Assembly (NCBI GenBank): GCA_947383065.1
Contig: CANDCB010000008.1
Coordinates: 1 to 11,168 of the forward strand
From: an uncultured Bacillota bacterium
GTDB taxonomy: Bacteria; Bacillota_I; Bacilli_A; RF39; UBA660
DNA: 11,168 nt
Direction: 5' to 3'
Positions 1 through 7,129 of this stretch are shown one piece after another. Below the pieces are notes generated by a model. It did no database searches, had not been told where the DNA came from, and was given only the letters and a program-made list of their open reading frames with translations. Position 1 is the stretch's first letter; every line of letters begins with the position of its first letter. The position numbers and the translations under genes are program-made.

Positions 1-2
1 TT

Positions 3-2672
3 AGGTATTTTGATGAATCAACACAGTTATCGATTGAAGAATTAGATAGTATTATAATCAAGCCATATACTGAAGTTTTAAGTGATACTAATAGTTCTTT
101 ATGTGATTATATGGATGATTCTTTGGTTGTAATGATTAATAAAGATCAGATAGACTTGGCTTATAAGAAACTATTAGAAGAAATTCATGAATATCAAGTT
201 AATAATGATGAAAAAGATAAAAAGTATATGTTTTTATTTGATGAAGTTAAATTTAATTATGTTATGTATTTTAATAATATAGATGATGGTTTAACTAGAA
301 ATTGTTTGAAGTATCAAACACAAGAGATTGAAAATTTTAATAGTAATTTTGAATTGCTTGGGAAATATTGTGATAAGGTTCTTAAAGAGGGTAAAACAGT
401 GGTAATAAGCCTAACAAAAGAAAGGCAATTGAAAAGTTTGGAACCTTTTTTATCGAGTTATCATATTGTTAAAAATAATAATATTATTTCCCGGGAAATA
501 AATATAATATTTAAAAAAATTAATAAAGGGTTTGTTTTTGATAAATATGTTGTTATAGGGGAAAATGATATTGAACAGGTTAAAAGTACTGTAATTAATT
601 ATAAAAATGCTTATAAAATAGGAAAGAAAATAAAGGATTTTGGTCAGTTAAGCACAGGTGATTATGTTGTCCACAGTATGCATGGTATAGGTATTTATCA
701 AGGAATTATTGCTTTAACAAAAAATGGTTTAAAAAAGGATTATATTCAAATTAATTATCAGGGAAATGATAAAGTTTATATTCCAGTCGAAAAAATATCA
801 AGTATTTTTAAGTATTCTGGTAAAGAGGGAAATACTCCTAAGCTAGATAAATTAAACAGTACAAGTTGGGTTAAAAAGAAAAGGGAATTACGAAATAAAA
901 TCAAAGATATTAGCGGAGAGTTAATTAAATTATATGCAGCGCGTAGTAGTATAAAAGGTGTTTCTTTTAAAACTTATGAAGAAGAAGCAATTTTTGGAAG
1001 TGAATTTATTTATACTGAGACAGAAGATCAATTAAAAGCTATTAGAGATATTGATGATGATTTGTCTTCTGAGGTTCCAATGGATCGTTTGTTGTGTGGT
1101 GATGTTGGTTTTGGTAAAACAGAAGTGGCTTTTAGAGCAATGTTTAAAACGATAGTTAATAATAAACAAGTATTTTATTTGTGTCCTACAACTATTTTAT
1201 CTAAGCAACAATATGAAAATGCTTTAGAAAGATTTAAAAATTATCCTATTGAGATAGCTTTATTGAATCGTTTTACATCAACGAAAGAGACGAAAAGAAT
1301 ATTAGAAGGATTAGAAAAAGGAACAATAGATTTGGTGTTTGGAACGCATCGTTTATTATCTAATGATGTAAAATTTTCAAAATTGGGGCTTTTAATTATA
1401 GATGAGGAGCAACGATTTGGGGTAACGCATAAGGAAAAAATAAAAGAATATAAAAATGATGTTAATGTCTTAACTTTATCGGCAACACCAATACCTCGAA
1501 CATTAAAAATGGCTTTATCTGGATTAAGAGATTTGTCGATTATCGATACTCCACCAGTTAATCGTTATCCAGTTCAAACTTATGTAATTCAAGAAAATGA
1601 TTTAATAATAAAAGATGCTATTTATAAAGAGTTAGCAAGAAGTGGACAGATATTTATTTTGTATAATAAAGTAGCTTCTATTGAAAGTAAGTTAAAACAT
1701 CTTCAAGATTTAGTTCCAGAAGCAAGGATAACTTATGCACATGGACAGATGTCAAAAAGAGAATTAGAAGATGTAATGGAAGATTTTGTTAATCAAAAGT
1801 TTGATATTTTATTATGTACAACAATTATAGAAACTGGTATTGATATTAGTAATGTTAATACTTTGATAATTTATGATGCGGATAATTTTGGATTATCTCA
1901 ATTGTATCAATTAAGAGGTCGTGTTGGGCGTAGTAATAGAATAGCTTACGCATATCTAATGTATGATAAAGAAAAAATGTTAAATGATATTGCTGTAAAA
2001 AGGCTTCAAGCTATTAAGGAGTTTACGGAATTAGGTAGCGGCTATAGGATAGCAATGCGAGATTTATCAATAAGAGGAGCAGGGGATTTGTTAGGTTCTG
2101 AACAGGCTGGTTTTGTTGATACAGTTGGAATTGAACTTTATATGCAGATGATTGATGAAGAAATGCGACGTATGAAGGGAGAGGAAATATTAGAAGAAGA
2201 TGAAGATGTAGTAAATAGTAAGTCTTTGGTTGAAGTTGAAACACATATTAGTGATGACTATGTAAGTGATGAAGATATTAAGATTGAAATTCATAAAAAG
2301 ATAAATGAAATTGATGGATATAAAAAGCTATTAATGATAAAAAATGAATTAGAAGATAGATTTGGAAAAATTAGTAAGCAATTGGAAATATATATGTATG
2401 AGGAATGGTTTGAAAAGCTAGCTTTAGAATTAGGGATTACTAACGTTCGTCAAAGCGATCGAGAAATTGAGATTGAATTACCGAAGGAAGTATCATCTAA
2501 GTTAGAAGGAGATAAATTTTTCATAAAGGCTTATAGTATAAATCCTAAGTTTAAATTGAAATATGTACATAATCAGGTTGTTATAACTTTAATTTTATTG
2601 AATCAAAAAGAACATTTTCTGTATTACATAGTTCCTCTTTTAGAAGAAGTAATTAATGAAATAAAGAAATAA
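3..2672 (+). CDS. mfd: Transcription-repair coupling factor Mfd, 5' truncated by the window edge
   Basis: Mfd is an ATP-driven translocase that removes RNA polymerase stalled at DNA lesions and recruits UvrA. The reading frame is open from nt 3, and the first visible residues (RYFDESTQLSIEELD) already look like the Mfd N-terminal module, so the ATG at 111 is internal. About 889 residues are visible against roughly 1150-1180 in the family, so some 270-290 N-terminal residues are missing. Visible parts in order: the rest of the UvrB-like module; the CarD-like RNA-polymerase-interacting domain (GDYVVHSMHGIGIYQG, about nt 657-705); the RecG-like helicase with Walker A GDVGFGKT (1098-1121), DEEQ box (1401-1412), SATPIPRT, TTIIETGIDI and QLYQLRGRVGRS; and the C-terminal TRCF domain. 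The stop at 2670-2672 is 28 nt from the next gene, so co-transcription is likely. In Bacillus mfd directly precedes spoVT; here one gene lies between them. Confidence 0.97.
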   Translation, partial: RYFDESTQLSIEELDSIIIKPYTEVLSDTNSSLCDYMDDSLVVMINKDQIDLAYKKLLEEIHEYQVNNDEKDKKYMFLFDEVKFNYVMYFNNIDDGLTRNCLKYQTQEIENFNSNFELLGKYCDKVLKEGKTVVISLTKERQLKSLEPFLSSYHIVKNNNIISREINIIFKKINKGFVFDKYVVIGENDIEQVKSTVINYKNAYKIGKKIKDFGQLSTGDYVVHSMHGIGIYQGIIALTKNGLKKDYIQINYQGNDKVYIPVEKISSIFKYSGKEGNTPKLDKLNSTSWVKKKRELRNKIKDISGELIKLYAARSSIKGVSFKTYEEEAIFGSEFIYTETEDQLKAIRDIDDDLSSEVPMDRLLCGDVGFGKTEVAFRAMFKTIVNNKQVFYLCPTTILSKQQYENALERFKNYPIEIALLNRFTSTKETKRILEGLEKGTIDLVFGTHRLLSNDVKFSKLGLLIIDEEQRFGVTHKEKIKEYKNDVNVLTLSATPIPRTLKMALSGLRDLSIIDTPPVNRYPVQTYVIQENDLIIKDAIYKELARSGQIFILYNKVASIESKLKHLQDLVPEARITYAHGQMSKRELEDVMEDFVNQKFDILLCTTIIETGIDISNVNTLIIYDADNFGLSQLYQLRGRVGRSNRIAYAYLMYDKEKMLNDIAVKRLQAIKEFTELGSGYRIAMRDLSIRGAGDLLGSEQAGFVDTVGIELYMQMIDEEMRRMKGEEILEEDEDVVNSKSLVEVETHISDDYVSDEDIKIEIHKKINEIDGYKKLLMIKNELEDRFGKISKQLEIYMYEEWFEKLALELGITNVRQSDREIEIELPKEVSSKLEGDKFFIKAYSINPKFKLKYVHNQVVITLILLNQKEHFLYYIVPLLEEVINEIKK

Positions 2673-2700
2673 TTATAAGTTGATATGTTATGGAGTTTTA

Positions 2701-3363
2701 ATGATGATAAATGATGAAATAGAAAATGGTATTAATTGTTTAGAAATAAATGATAAATATATAATAAATGATAGGATGATTGAAGGTAAGGAAGTTCTTG
2801 TTCCTATTAAAGAAGATGAAACATATAAAGCAATTGACGAACTATGTGCACAGTTAATAAGGATTAGAGATTATTTACTTGAACATAGTTCTTTGGCTTT
2901 TATGAATTCTGTTGTTTGTTCAAGTTCTCAAAAACCGATTATTGGAACACAAGCATTAGATACTTGTTATGGGATATTATTTTATAATAGAAGTAGAAAA
3001 AGTGGGATGGTTGGACATGGTATGCCTAGTGGATTGAGTGCAATATTATATGAAATGATTAAAAAAGTTAATGATGGAAGTGAACAGGAAATTGAATTTG
3101 CTTTTGTTCCAGGCTTTAGAAATGTAGATTATAATAATTTAGAGGGACTTACGGAATTGCAAAATGGCATAGTGAAATTTTGTCCTCCTAATATTAGATT
3201 TGTTCCTTTTAAAGGAGTAGTTGATACGCATTTTCATGAAAATACATTGACTTATGAATTTGCTTTTGATGTAAGAACTGGGACTTTTGTGTCAAGCGAA
3301 GTTTTTTTTGATGAAATAGATGTAAATCCAAGATTTAAAAAGAAGGGGAGTTTTGGAAGATAA
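2701..3363 (+). CDS. CheD-like cysteine hydrolase/deamidase candidate, function unknown
   Basis: I do not recognise this 220-residue protein as a named family member. The central segment resembles CheD, the chemoreceptor glutamine deamidase of the CheD/CNF1/YfiH-like fold. Thr83, Cys89 (LDTCYGILFYN) and His106 (SGMVGHGMPSG) repeat the T-x5-C-x16-H spacing that I recall for the Thermotoga CheD active site (Thr21, Cys27, His44), including the Gly four residues before the His and the following M-P. The later segment PGFRNV and the C-terminal FDVRTGTFV could match the second half of CheD. There is an extra N-terminal region of about 75 residues. No signal peptide or membrane segment is visible, so it is probably cytosolic. 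The start at ATG 2701 (or 2704) is chosen because GGAG at 2692-2695 precedes it; the upstream TTG at 2680 lacks such a site. It follows mfd closely and precedes spoVT. Real gene: very likely. CheD-like assignment: inference, about 50%. Confidence 0.85.
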   Translation: MMINDEIENGINCLEINDKYIINDRMIEGKEVLVPIKEDETYKAIDELCAQLIRIRDYLLEHSSLAFMNSVVCSSSQKPIIGTQALDTCYGILFYNRSRKSGMVGHGMPSGLSAILYEMIKKVNDGSEQEIEFAFVPGFRNVDYNNLEGLTELQNGIVKFCPPNIRFVPFKGVVDTHFHENTLTYEFAFDVRTGTFVSSEVFFDEIDVNPRFKKKGSFGR

Positions 3364-3384
3364 AGTATATAATTTTAATATTTT

Positions 3385-3413
3385 GTATATTATTTCTTTT
3401 TTAGTAAAAACTA
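3385..3413 (+). promoter_or_regulatory. Possible forespore (sigma-G/F-like) promoter of spoVT
   Basis: GTATA at 3385-3389 is followed after 17 nt by AAAACTA at 3407-3413, a loose match to the sigma-G pattern (GHATR, about 17 nt, CATNNTA). No good sigma-A pair is visible in this gap. In B. subtilis spoVT is transcribed by sigma-G. The -10 match is partial and the region is AT-rich, so this is only suggestive. Confidence 0.25.
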
Positions 3414-3438
3414 ATTACTGAAATGGAGAATTTTAGGT

Positions 3439-3942
3439 ATGAAAGATATTAATTTTATTAAAAATATAGATAATTTAGGTAGAATTGTTATACCCATGGA
3501 TATAAGACGAAAGTTACAAATAAACACAGGAGATGTTTTAAGTATTACTTGTAGTGATAAAGATATAATGCTTACTAAGTATAGTTCTTTAGATAATAAT
3601 ATGAAGATAATAGAGATTGTAAAAAGTTTTATTGAAATAATGAATACTAAAATTATTTTAGTTAATAAGGAATGTGTTTTATATTCTAATTTAGTTAATA
3701 TAGGTAGTAAATTAAATAATGATATTAAGTTATTAGTTAAAAATGGGAATAGTATAAAAAGTCAAAGTAATGAGTTTATATTTGGAGAAAATAAAGTTAA
3801 TGGGATATATAATATGTTGCCAATTGTAACTAATGAAGGGGTAATTGGAAGTGTAATTGTTTTTGGGGATATTAATGAAAAAGGTTTTGAGTTGTGTTCT
3901 TTGTTGGCTAAAATAATTATGTTGGAATTAAATATTTCTTGA
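3439..3942 (+). CDS. spoVT: Stage V sporulation protein T, AbrB-family regulator
   Basis: SpoVT is a DNA-binding regulator that acts in the forespore and adjusts sigma-G-dependent gene expression late in sporulation. Residues 1 to about 50 form an AbrB/SpoVT swapped-hairpin domain with the signature NIDNLGRIVIPMDIRRKL, then a GD turn. The rest is a GAF-like sensor domain whose end (LPIVTNEGVIGSVIVFGD) matches the corresponding part of Bacillus SpoVT. The length of 167 residues against about 178 in B. subtilis suits the two-domain form and rules out plain AbrB (about 95). ATG 3439 has GGAGAA at 3425-3430, 8 nt away. It ends with TGA, one of the proofs that TGA is a stop codon here. The position downstream of mfd is the Bacillus order with one gene inserted. 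This supports a spore-forming host. Confidence 0.92.
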   Translation: MKDINFIKNIDNLGRIVIPMDIRRKLQINTGDVLSITCSDKDIMLTKYSSLDNNMKIIEIVKSFIEIMNTKIILVNKECVLYSNLVNIGSKLNNDIKLLVKNGNSIKSQSNEFIFGENKVNGIYNMLPIVTNEGVIGSVIVFGDINEKGFELCSLLAKIIMLELNIS

Positions 3943-3967
3943 TTTAAATATTCTTTTGTGTTAAATT
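3939..3967 (+). promoter_or_regulatory. Probable sigma-A promoter of the T-box/dut/metG transcript
   Basis: TTGATT at 3939-3944, a 17-nt spacer, and TAAATT at 3962-3967 preceded by TG at 3959-3960 (extended -10). Transcription would start near 3974, just before the first base-paired nucleotide of the T-box leader. The -35 overlaps the spoVT stop codon. The -10 hexamer is not canonical. Confidence 0.45.
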
Positions 3968-3976
3968 AATTTTATA

Positions 3977-4173
3977 TTTAGCGATGAAAGAAAGAGTATC
4001 TTTATAGTAATTGTTTAGAGAGATTCTGGTTGGTGAAAAGAATTCGATGAAATAAAGGGAACATGGTTCTGGAGCTGAAAGCGTTTATTCGCGTTAAGAA
4101 TAAAGTGTATGATAAATTCATAAACTAAGGTGGTACCGCGGGTTTTACTCGTCCTTAGATTATGAATTTTTTT
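3977..4173 (+). promoter_or_regulatory. T-box riboswitch with Met (AUG) specifier, controlling dut-like gene and metG
   Basis: This leader senses uncharged tRNA and lets transcription continue into an aminoacyl-tRNA synthetase gene. The stem I base can pair TTTAGC (3977-3982) with GCTGAA (4074-4079). It is followed by the AAAGAAAGAGTA element, the AG-bulge/apical signature AGAGA...GGTTGGTGAAAA (about 4016-4039), and the specifier segment GAACATGGTTCTGGAGC. There ATG at 4063-4065, followed by a purine, is the best specifier codon. Stem III is TTTATTC/GAATAAA (4084-4090 with 4098-4104). The T-box proper, AAGGTGGTACCGCG (4127-4140), begins the antiterminator, whose other side is CGTCCTTAG (4150-4158). 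The downstream metG agrees with a Met specifier. Identification as a T-box is very secure; exact stem I pairing is my own fold by eye. Confidence 0.96.
4114..4173 (+). terminator. Regulated intrinsic terminator of the T-box leader
   Basis: AAATTCATAAACTAAGG (4114-4130) pairs with CCTTAGATTATGAATTT (4153-4169) with one mismatch in 17, and a run of seven T (4167-4173) follows. The left arm runs into the T-box sequence, so forming the antiterminator excludes this stem. This is the expected off-state when tRNA-Met is charged. Confidence 0.93.
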
Positions 4174-4190
4174 ATTTAGGAGGTAAAAAT

Positions 4191-4673
4191 ATGCGAAAGT
4201 TTGAAAAGATTAGTTGGGAACAATGGCAAAAAGACATAGGTAATGATAAAAATATATATGATAGTCATGAATTGCCAAAAAGAGAAACAAAATATAGTGC
4301 AGGTTATGATTTTAGAAGTCCAATTGATTTTGTTTTACATCCTAATGAAATTAAAGTTATTCCAACAGGTGTTAAGTTTACGATGAATGATGGAGAAATG
4401 TTAATGTTGGTAGTTCGTTCTAGTATGGGGTTTAAGTATAATGTTCGGATGTGTAATCAAATTGGTATTTTTGAAAAGGATTATTATAATAATGAAAATA
4501 ATGAAGGGCATGCTTATTTAAGTTTGCAAAATCATGGAGATAAAGATTATGTTGTAAAAGTTGGAGATAGAATTGCCCAAGGAATATTTACTAATTTTTT
4601 GGTAGTTGATAATGAAGAAGCCATTGATAAAAAAAGAGTTGGTGGTTTAGGAAGTACAAATAAGGAGAGATAA
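4191..4673 (+). CDS. dut: dUTPase-family nucleotidohydrolase (dUTP diphosphatase)
   Basis: Members hydrolyse dUTP to dUMP and diphosphate, keeping uracil out of DNA and feeding dTMP synthesis; the active form is usually a trimer. All five dUTPase motifs are visible in 160 residues: SAGYD (36-40), RSSMGFK (76-82), NQIGIFEKDYYNN (89-101), GDRIAQGIF (125-133) and the C-terminal GGLGSTNK (151-158). Motif 3 is unusual. Aligned with the common GIIDSDYYNN, the Asp that activates water in trimeric dUTPases (Asp90 in E. coli) is Glu95 here, while the substrate-stacking Tyr98 is kept. The start has a strong AGGAGGT at 4178-4184, 6 nt away. It is the first gene after a methionine T-box and ends 2 nt before metG, so both should respond to Met-tRNA charging. 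A dCTP-deaminase-like relative is possible, but the complete motif 5 favours dUTPase. Confidence 0.88.
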   Translation: MRKFEKISWEQWQKDIGNDKNIYDSHELPKRETKYSAGYDFRSPIDFVLHPNEIKVIPTGVKFTMNDGEMLMLVVRSSMGFKYNVRMCNQIGIFEKDYYNNENNEGHAYLSLQNHGDKDYVVKVGDRIAQGIFTNFLVVDNEEAIDKKRVGGLGSTNKER

Positions 4674-4675
4674 AG

Positions 4676-6208
4676 ATGAAAGAAAAATATTATATAAGTA
4701 CAGCTATTGCTTATACATCAGGGAAACCACATATAGGAAATACTTATGAAATAGTTTTAGCTGATGCTATTGCTAGATATAAAAGGTTACAAGGTTATGA
4801 TGTTTATTTTCAGACAGGAACTGATGAACATGGAGAAAAAATAGAATTAAAAGCTAAAGAGGCGGGAATAAATGCTCAACAGTATGTTGATAAGTATGCA
4901 GGGGTTATTAAAAATATTTGGGATACGATGAATACTAGTTATGATAAATTTGTTAGGACGACTGATGAACAACATAAAAAAGTTGTGCAACATATATTTA
5001 AATATATGTATGACAAAGGGGATATATATAAGGGGGAATATAAAGGACTTTATTGTACTCCTTGCGAGTCATTTTGGACTGAGAGTCAATTGGTTTTAGG
5101 AAAATGTCCGGATTGTGGTAGAGAAGTACAACCAAAATGTGAAGAAGCTTATTTTTTTAAATTATCAAAATATCAAGATAGATTAGAAAAATATATAGAG
5201 AGTCATCCGGAGTTTATTCAACCAGCTGCTCGTAAGAATGAAATGATAAATAATTTTATTAAACCAGGATTACAAGATTTATGTGTTTCAAGAACATCAT
5301 TTAAATGGGGAATACCTGTATCTTTTGATTCTAATCATGTAGTTTATGTTTGGTTAGATGCGTTATCTAATTATATTACTAATATTGGTTTTGATTTTGA
5401 CTCAAGTACAGAGGAGTTTAAGTATAAATGGCCTGCTGATTTACATTTGATTGGTAAAGATATAATTAGGTTTCATACAATTTATTGGCCATGCTTTTTA
5501 ATGAGTATGGATTTACCTTTACCAAAGCAGGTATTTGGTCATCCATGGCTTATTATGACTGATGGAAAGATGAGTAAATCTAAAGGTAATGTTGTATATG
5601 CTGATGACTTAGTTGAGGAGTTTGGGGTAGATGCCTTAAGATACTATTTTTTACATGAAATTCCTTTTGCGGCTGATGGATTTTTTAGTAGGGATTTATT
5701 AATAGAAAGAATTAATGGAGATTTGGTAAATATATTAGGTAATTTAGTAAATAGAACTGTTAGTATGAATTACAAGTATTTTGATGGTATTATACAAGAA
5801 CATAATACTACAGAAGAAATAGATAATGAATTAATCGGTAGTGTTTTAGAACTAGGAGATAAAGTAACTCATAAGATGGATGAATTAAAAGTAGGAGAAG
5901 CATTACAAGAAATATTTGAAGTATTAAGAAAGTGTAATAAATATATAGATGATACAATGCCTTGGAGTTTAGCAAAAGATGAAAGTAAAAAGGAAAGATT
6001 AGGAACAGTTTTATATAATTTATTGGAGAGTATAAGAATTTGTAGTGTTTATTTAAATCCATTTTTAACAGAGACATCAGATAAAATATTTAAACAGTTG
6101 AATACTGATATAAATTCTATAGATAGTACACGTCTATTCGGCAAATTAGAAGTAGGAAAAAAATTAGCTGAACCTACACATTTATTTGACAGAATAGAAG
6201 TTAAATAA
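4676..6208 (+). CDS. metG: Methionyl-tRNA synthetase, short form without C-terminal tRNA-binding domain
   Basis: Class I aminoacyl-tRNA synthetase that joins methionine to tRNA-Met in the cytosol. Visible signatures: HIGN (19-22, the HIGH box), TGTDEHG (47-53), a four-cysteine zinc knuckle (C127, C130, C144, C147), the WLDALSNYI segment of the Met/adenylate pocket, and KMSKSKGN (298-305, the KMSKS loop), followed by the helical anticodon-binding domain. At 510 residues it ends just after the anticodon-binding domain (LFDRIEVK). B. subtilis MetS, at about 664 residues, carries an additional EMAP/Trbp111-type tRNA-binding domain that is absent here. SD AAGGAGA (4662-4668) lies inside the end of the dUTPase gene, 7 nt before ATG, so translation may be coupled. 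Control by the T-box leader at 3977-4173 with an AUG specifier fits the substrate. An intrinsic terminator follows. Confidence 0.97.
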   Translation: MKEKYYISTAIAYTSGKPHIGNTYEIVLADAIARYKRLQGYDVYFQTGTDEHGEKIELKAKEAGINAQQYVDKYAGVIKNIWDTMNTSYDKFVRTTDEQHKKVVQHIFKYMYDKGDIYKGEYKGLYCTPCESFWTESQLVLGKCPDCGREVQPKCEEAYFFKLSKYQDRLEKYIESHPEFIQPAARKNEMINNFIKPGLQDLCVSRTSFKWGIPVSFDSNHVVYVWLDALSNYITNIGFDFDSSTEEFKYKWPADLHLIGKDIIRFHTIYWPCFLMSMDLPLPKQVFGHPWLIMTDGKMSKSKGNVVYADDLVEEFGVDALRYYFLHEIPFAADGFFSRDLLIERINGDLVNILGNLVNRTVSMNYKYFDGIIQEHNTTEEIDNELIGSVLELGDKVTHKMDELKVGEALQEIFEVLRKCNKYIDDTMPWSLAKDESKKERLGTVLYNLLESIRICSVYLNPFLTETSDKIFKQLNTDINSIDSTRLFGKLEVGKKLAEPTHLFDRIEVK

Positions 6209-6221
6209 TTTTTAGATAGAG

Positions 6222-6256
6222 AAATACTTACTTATGTTTTGTGTAAGTATTTTTTT
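6222..6256 (+). terminator. Intrinsic terminator after metG
   Basis: AAATACTTAC (6222-6231) and GTAAGTATTT (6243-6252) form a perfect 10-bp stem with an 11-nt loop, and the T-run continues to 6256. It closes the T-box/dut/metG transcript. Confidence 0.9.
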
Positions 6257-6291
6257 ATGTAAATAAATGGCTAGTATAGATTGTTGGTAAT

Positions 6292-6319
6292 TTGGAGTTG
6301 TCAAAATTTTTGATATACT
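6292..6319 (+). promoter_or_regulatory. Probable sigma-A extended -10 promoter of tatD
   Basis: TGATATACT at 6311-6319 is an extended -10 (TGnTATAMT). A weak -35, TTGGAG at 6292-6297, lies 16 nt upstream of the hexamer. Expected start is near 6326, only about 9 nt before the tatD ATG, which gives a very short leader. Confidence 0.5.
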
Positions 6320-6334
6320 ATTATTGGTGATTTT

Positions 6335-7084
6335 ATGTTTACAGATACACATTGTCATTTATTTAAAGAGTATTATGATGATTTAGATAGTCTTTTGTTA
6401 AAGATTAGAAATAGTGGAGTTGAAAAAGTAATTAGTAATGGTTGTGATAGGCAATCAAATGAGGAAGTGCTTGGTAGTATAAAAAAATTTCCAATGGTTT
6501 ATGGAGCAATTGGAATACATCCAGAGGATGTTTTAACATATAAAGAAGAAGATATAAGTTTTATAGAAAAGCATATAAATGATTCTAAGGTTTTAGCAGT
6601 AGGAGAAATAGGACTTGATTATCATTATGGAAAGGAGACGCGTGATAAGCAAATAGAATTATTTGAAAGACAGTTAAAGTTAGCCCAAGAAGTTGATAAG
6701 CCAGTAATTATTCACAGTAGAGATGCGACTGAGGATACAATAATGATTTTAAAGAAGTATCATGTAAGAGGGATTATGCATAGTTTTAGTGGCAGTTATG
6801 AAACAGCTTGTATTTATATAAAAATGGGATTTTTATTAGGGATTAATGGGGTTGTAACTTTTAAGAATTGTAATTTAAAGGATGTATTAGCTAAAATTGA
6901 TTTAAAAAATATTGTATTAGAGACTGATTCACCTTATTTGACTCCTGTTCCTTATAGAGGAGAAGTAAATGATTCGTCGCATATTATTGATATTGCTAAA
7001 TATATTTGTCAATTAAAAGGGATTTCGATGAATGATTTAGCTATGGTAACTAATGACAATATTAATAGGGTTTTTGACAAATAA
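6335..7084 (+). CDS. tatD: TatD-family metal-dependent deoxyribonuclease (YabD homologue)
   Basis: TatD proteins are cytosolic TIM-barrel hydrolases of the amidohydrolase superfamily with 3'-5' exonuclease or DNA-repair-related activity. The metal ligands are all visible: H6 and H8 (FTDTHCHLF), E91 (AVGEIGLDYHYG), H127 (VIIHSRDA), H149 (GIMHSFSG) and D198 (ETDSPYLTP). The length of 249 residues is close to the family norm (about 255-265). ATG 6335 is preceded by GGTGAT (6326-6331), a match to the extended Shine-Dalgarno sequence with short spacing. In B. subtilis yabD lies directly downstream of metS, as here, although a terminator and a separate promoter lie between them in this window. The physiological substrate is not settled for most TatD homologues. 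Confidence 0.95.
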   Translation: MFTDTHCHLFKEYYDDLDSLLLKIRNSGVEKVISNGCDRQSNEEVLGSIKKFPMVYGAIGIHPEDVLTYKEEDISFIEKHINDSKVLAVGEIGLDYHYGKETRDKQIELFERQLKLAQEVDKPVIIHSRDATEDTIMILKKYHVRGIMHSFSGSYETACIYIKMGFLLGINGVVTFKNCNLKDVLAKIDLKNIVLETDSPYLTPVPYRGEVNDSSHIIDIAKYICQLKGISMNDLAMVTNDNINRVFDK

Positions 7085-7102
7085 GTTATAACGTGTTAAG
7101 AT
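7074..7102 (+). promoter_or_regulatory. Strong sigma-A promoter of the 3D-domain gene and ksgA
   Basis: A consensus -35 TTGACA (7074-7079) lies in the last codons of tatD. After a 17-nt spacer comes TAAGAT (7097-7102), preceded by TG at 7094-7095 (extended -10). The expected start is near 7109, about 20 nt before ATG 7130. A dyad AAGATAAA-T-TTTATCTT (7098-7114) covers the -10 to start region and could be an operator or a weak hairpin. Confidence 0.65.
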
Positions 7103-7129
7103 AAATTTTATCTTTTTGAGGTGAAATTT

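Noticed and set aside
111..113. ATG 111 as the start of mfd
   Set aside because: The frame is open upstream and those codons already match Mfd, so the gene begins outside the window.
2023..2244. Minus-strand reading frame opposite mfd
   Set aside because: Antisense shadow: Leu-rich translation of an AT-rich gene, no SD, no family resemblance.
2680..2700. TTG start adding seven residues to the CheD-like protein
   Set aside because: No SD before it; GGAG at 2692-2695 serves ATG 2701 or 2704.
5808..6077. Minus-strand reading frame opposite metG, hydrophobic
   Set aside because: Its hydrophobicity follows from reading Lys/Asp-rich codons in antisense; there is no start signal and the sense gene is certain.
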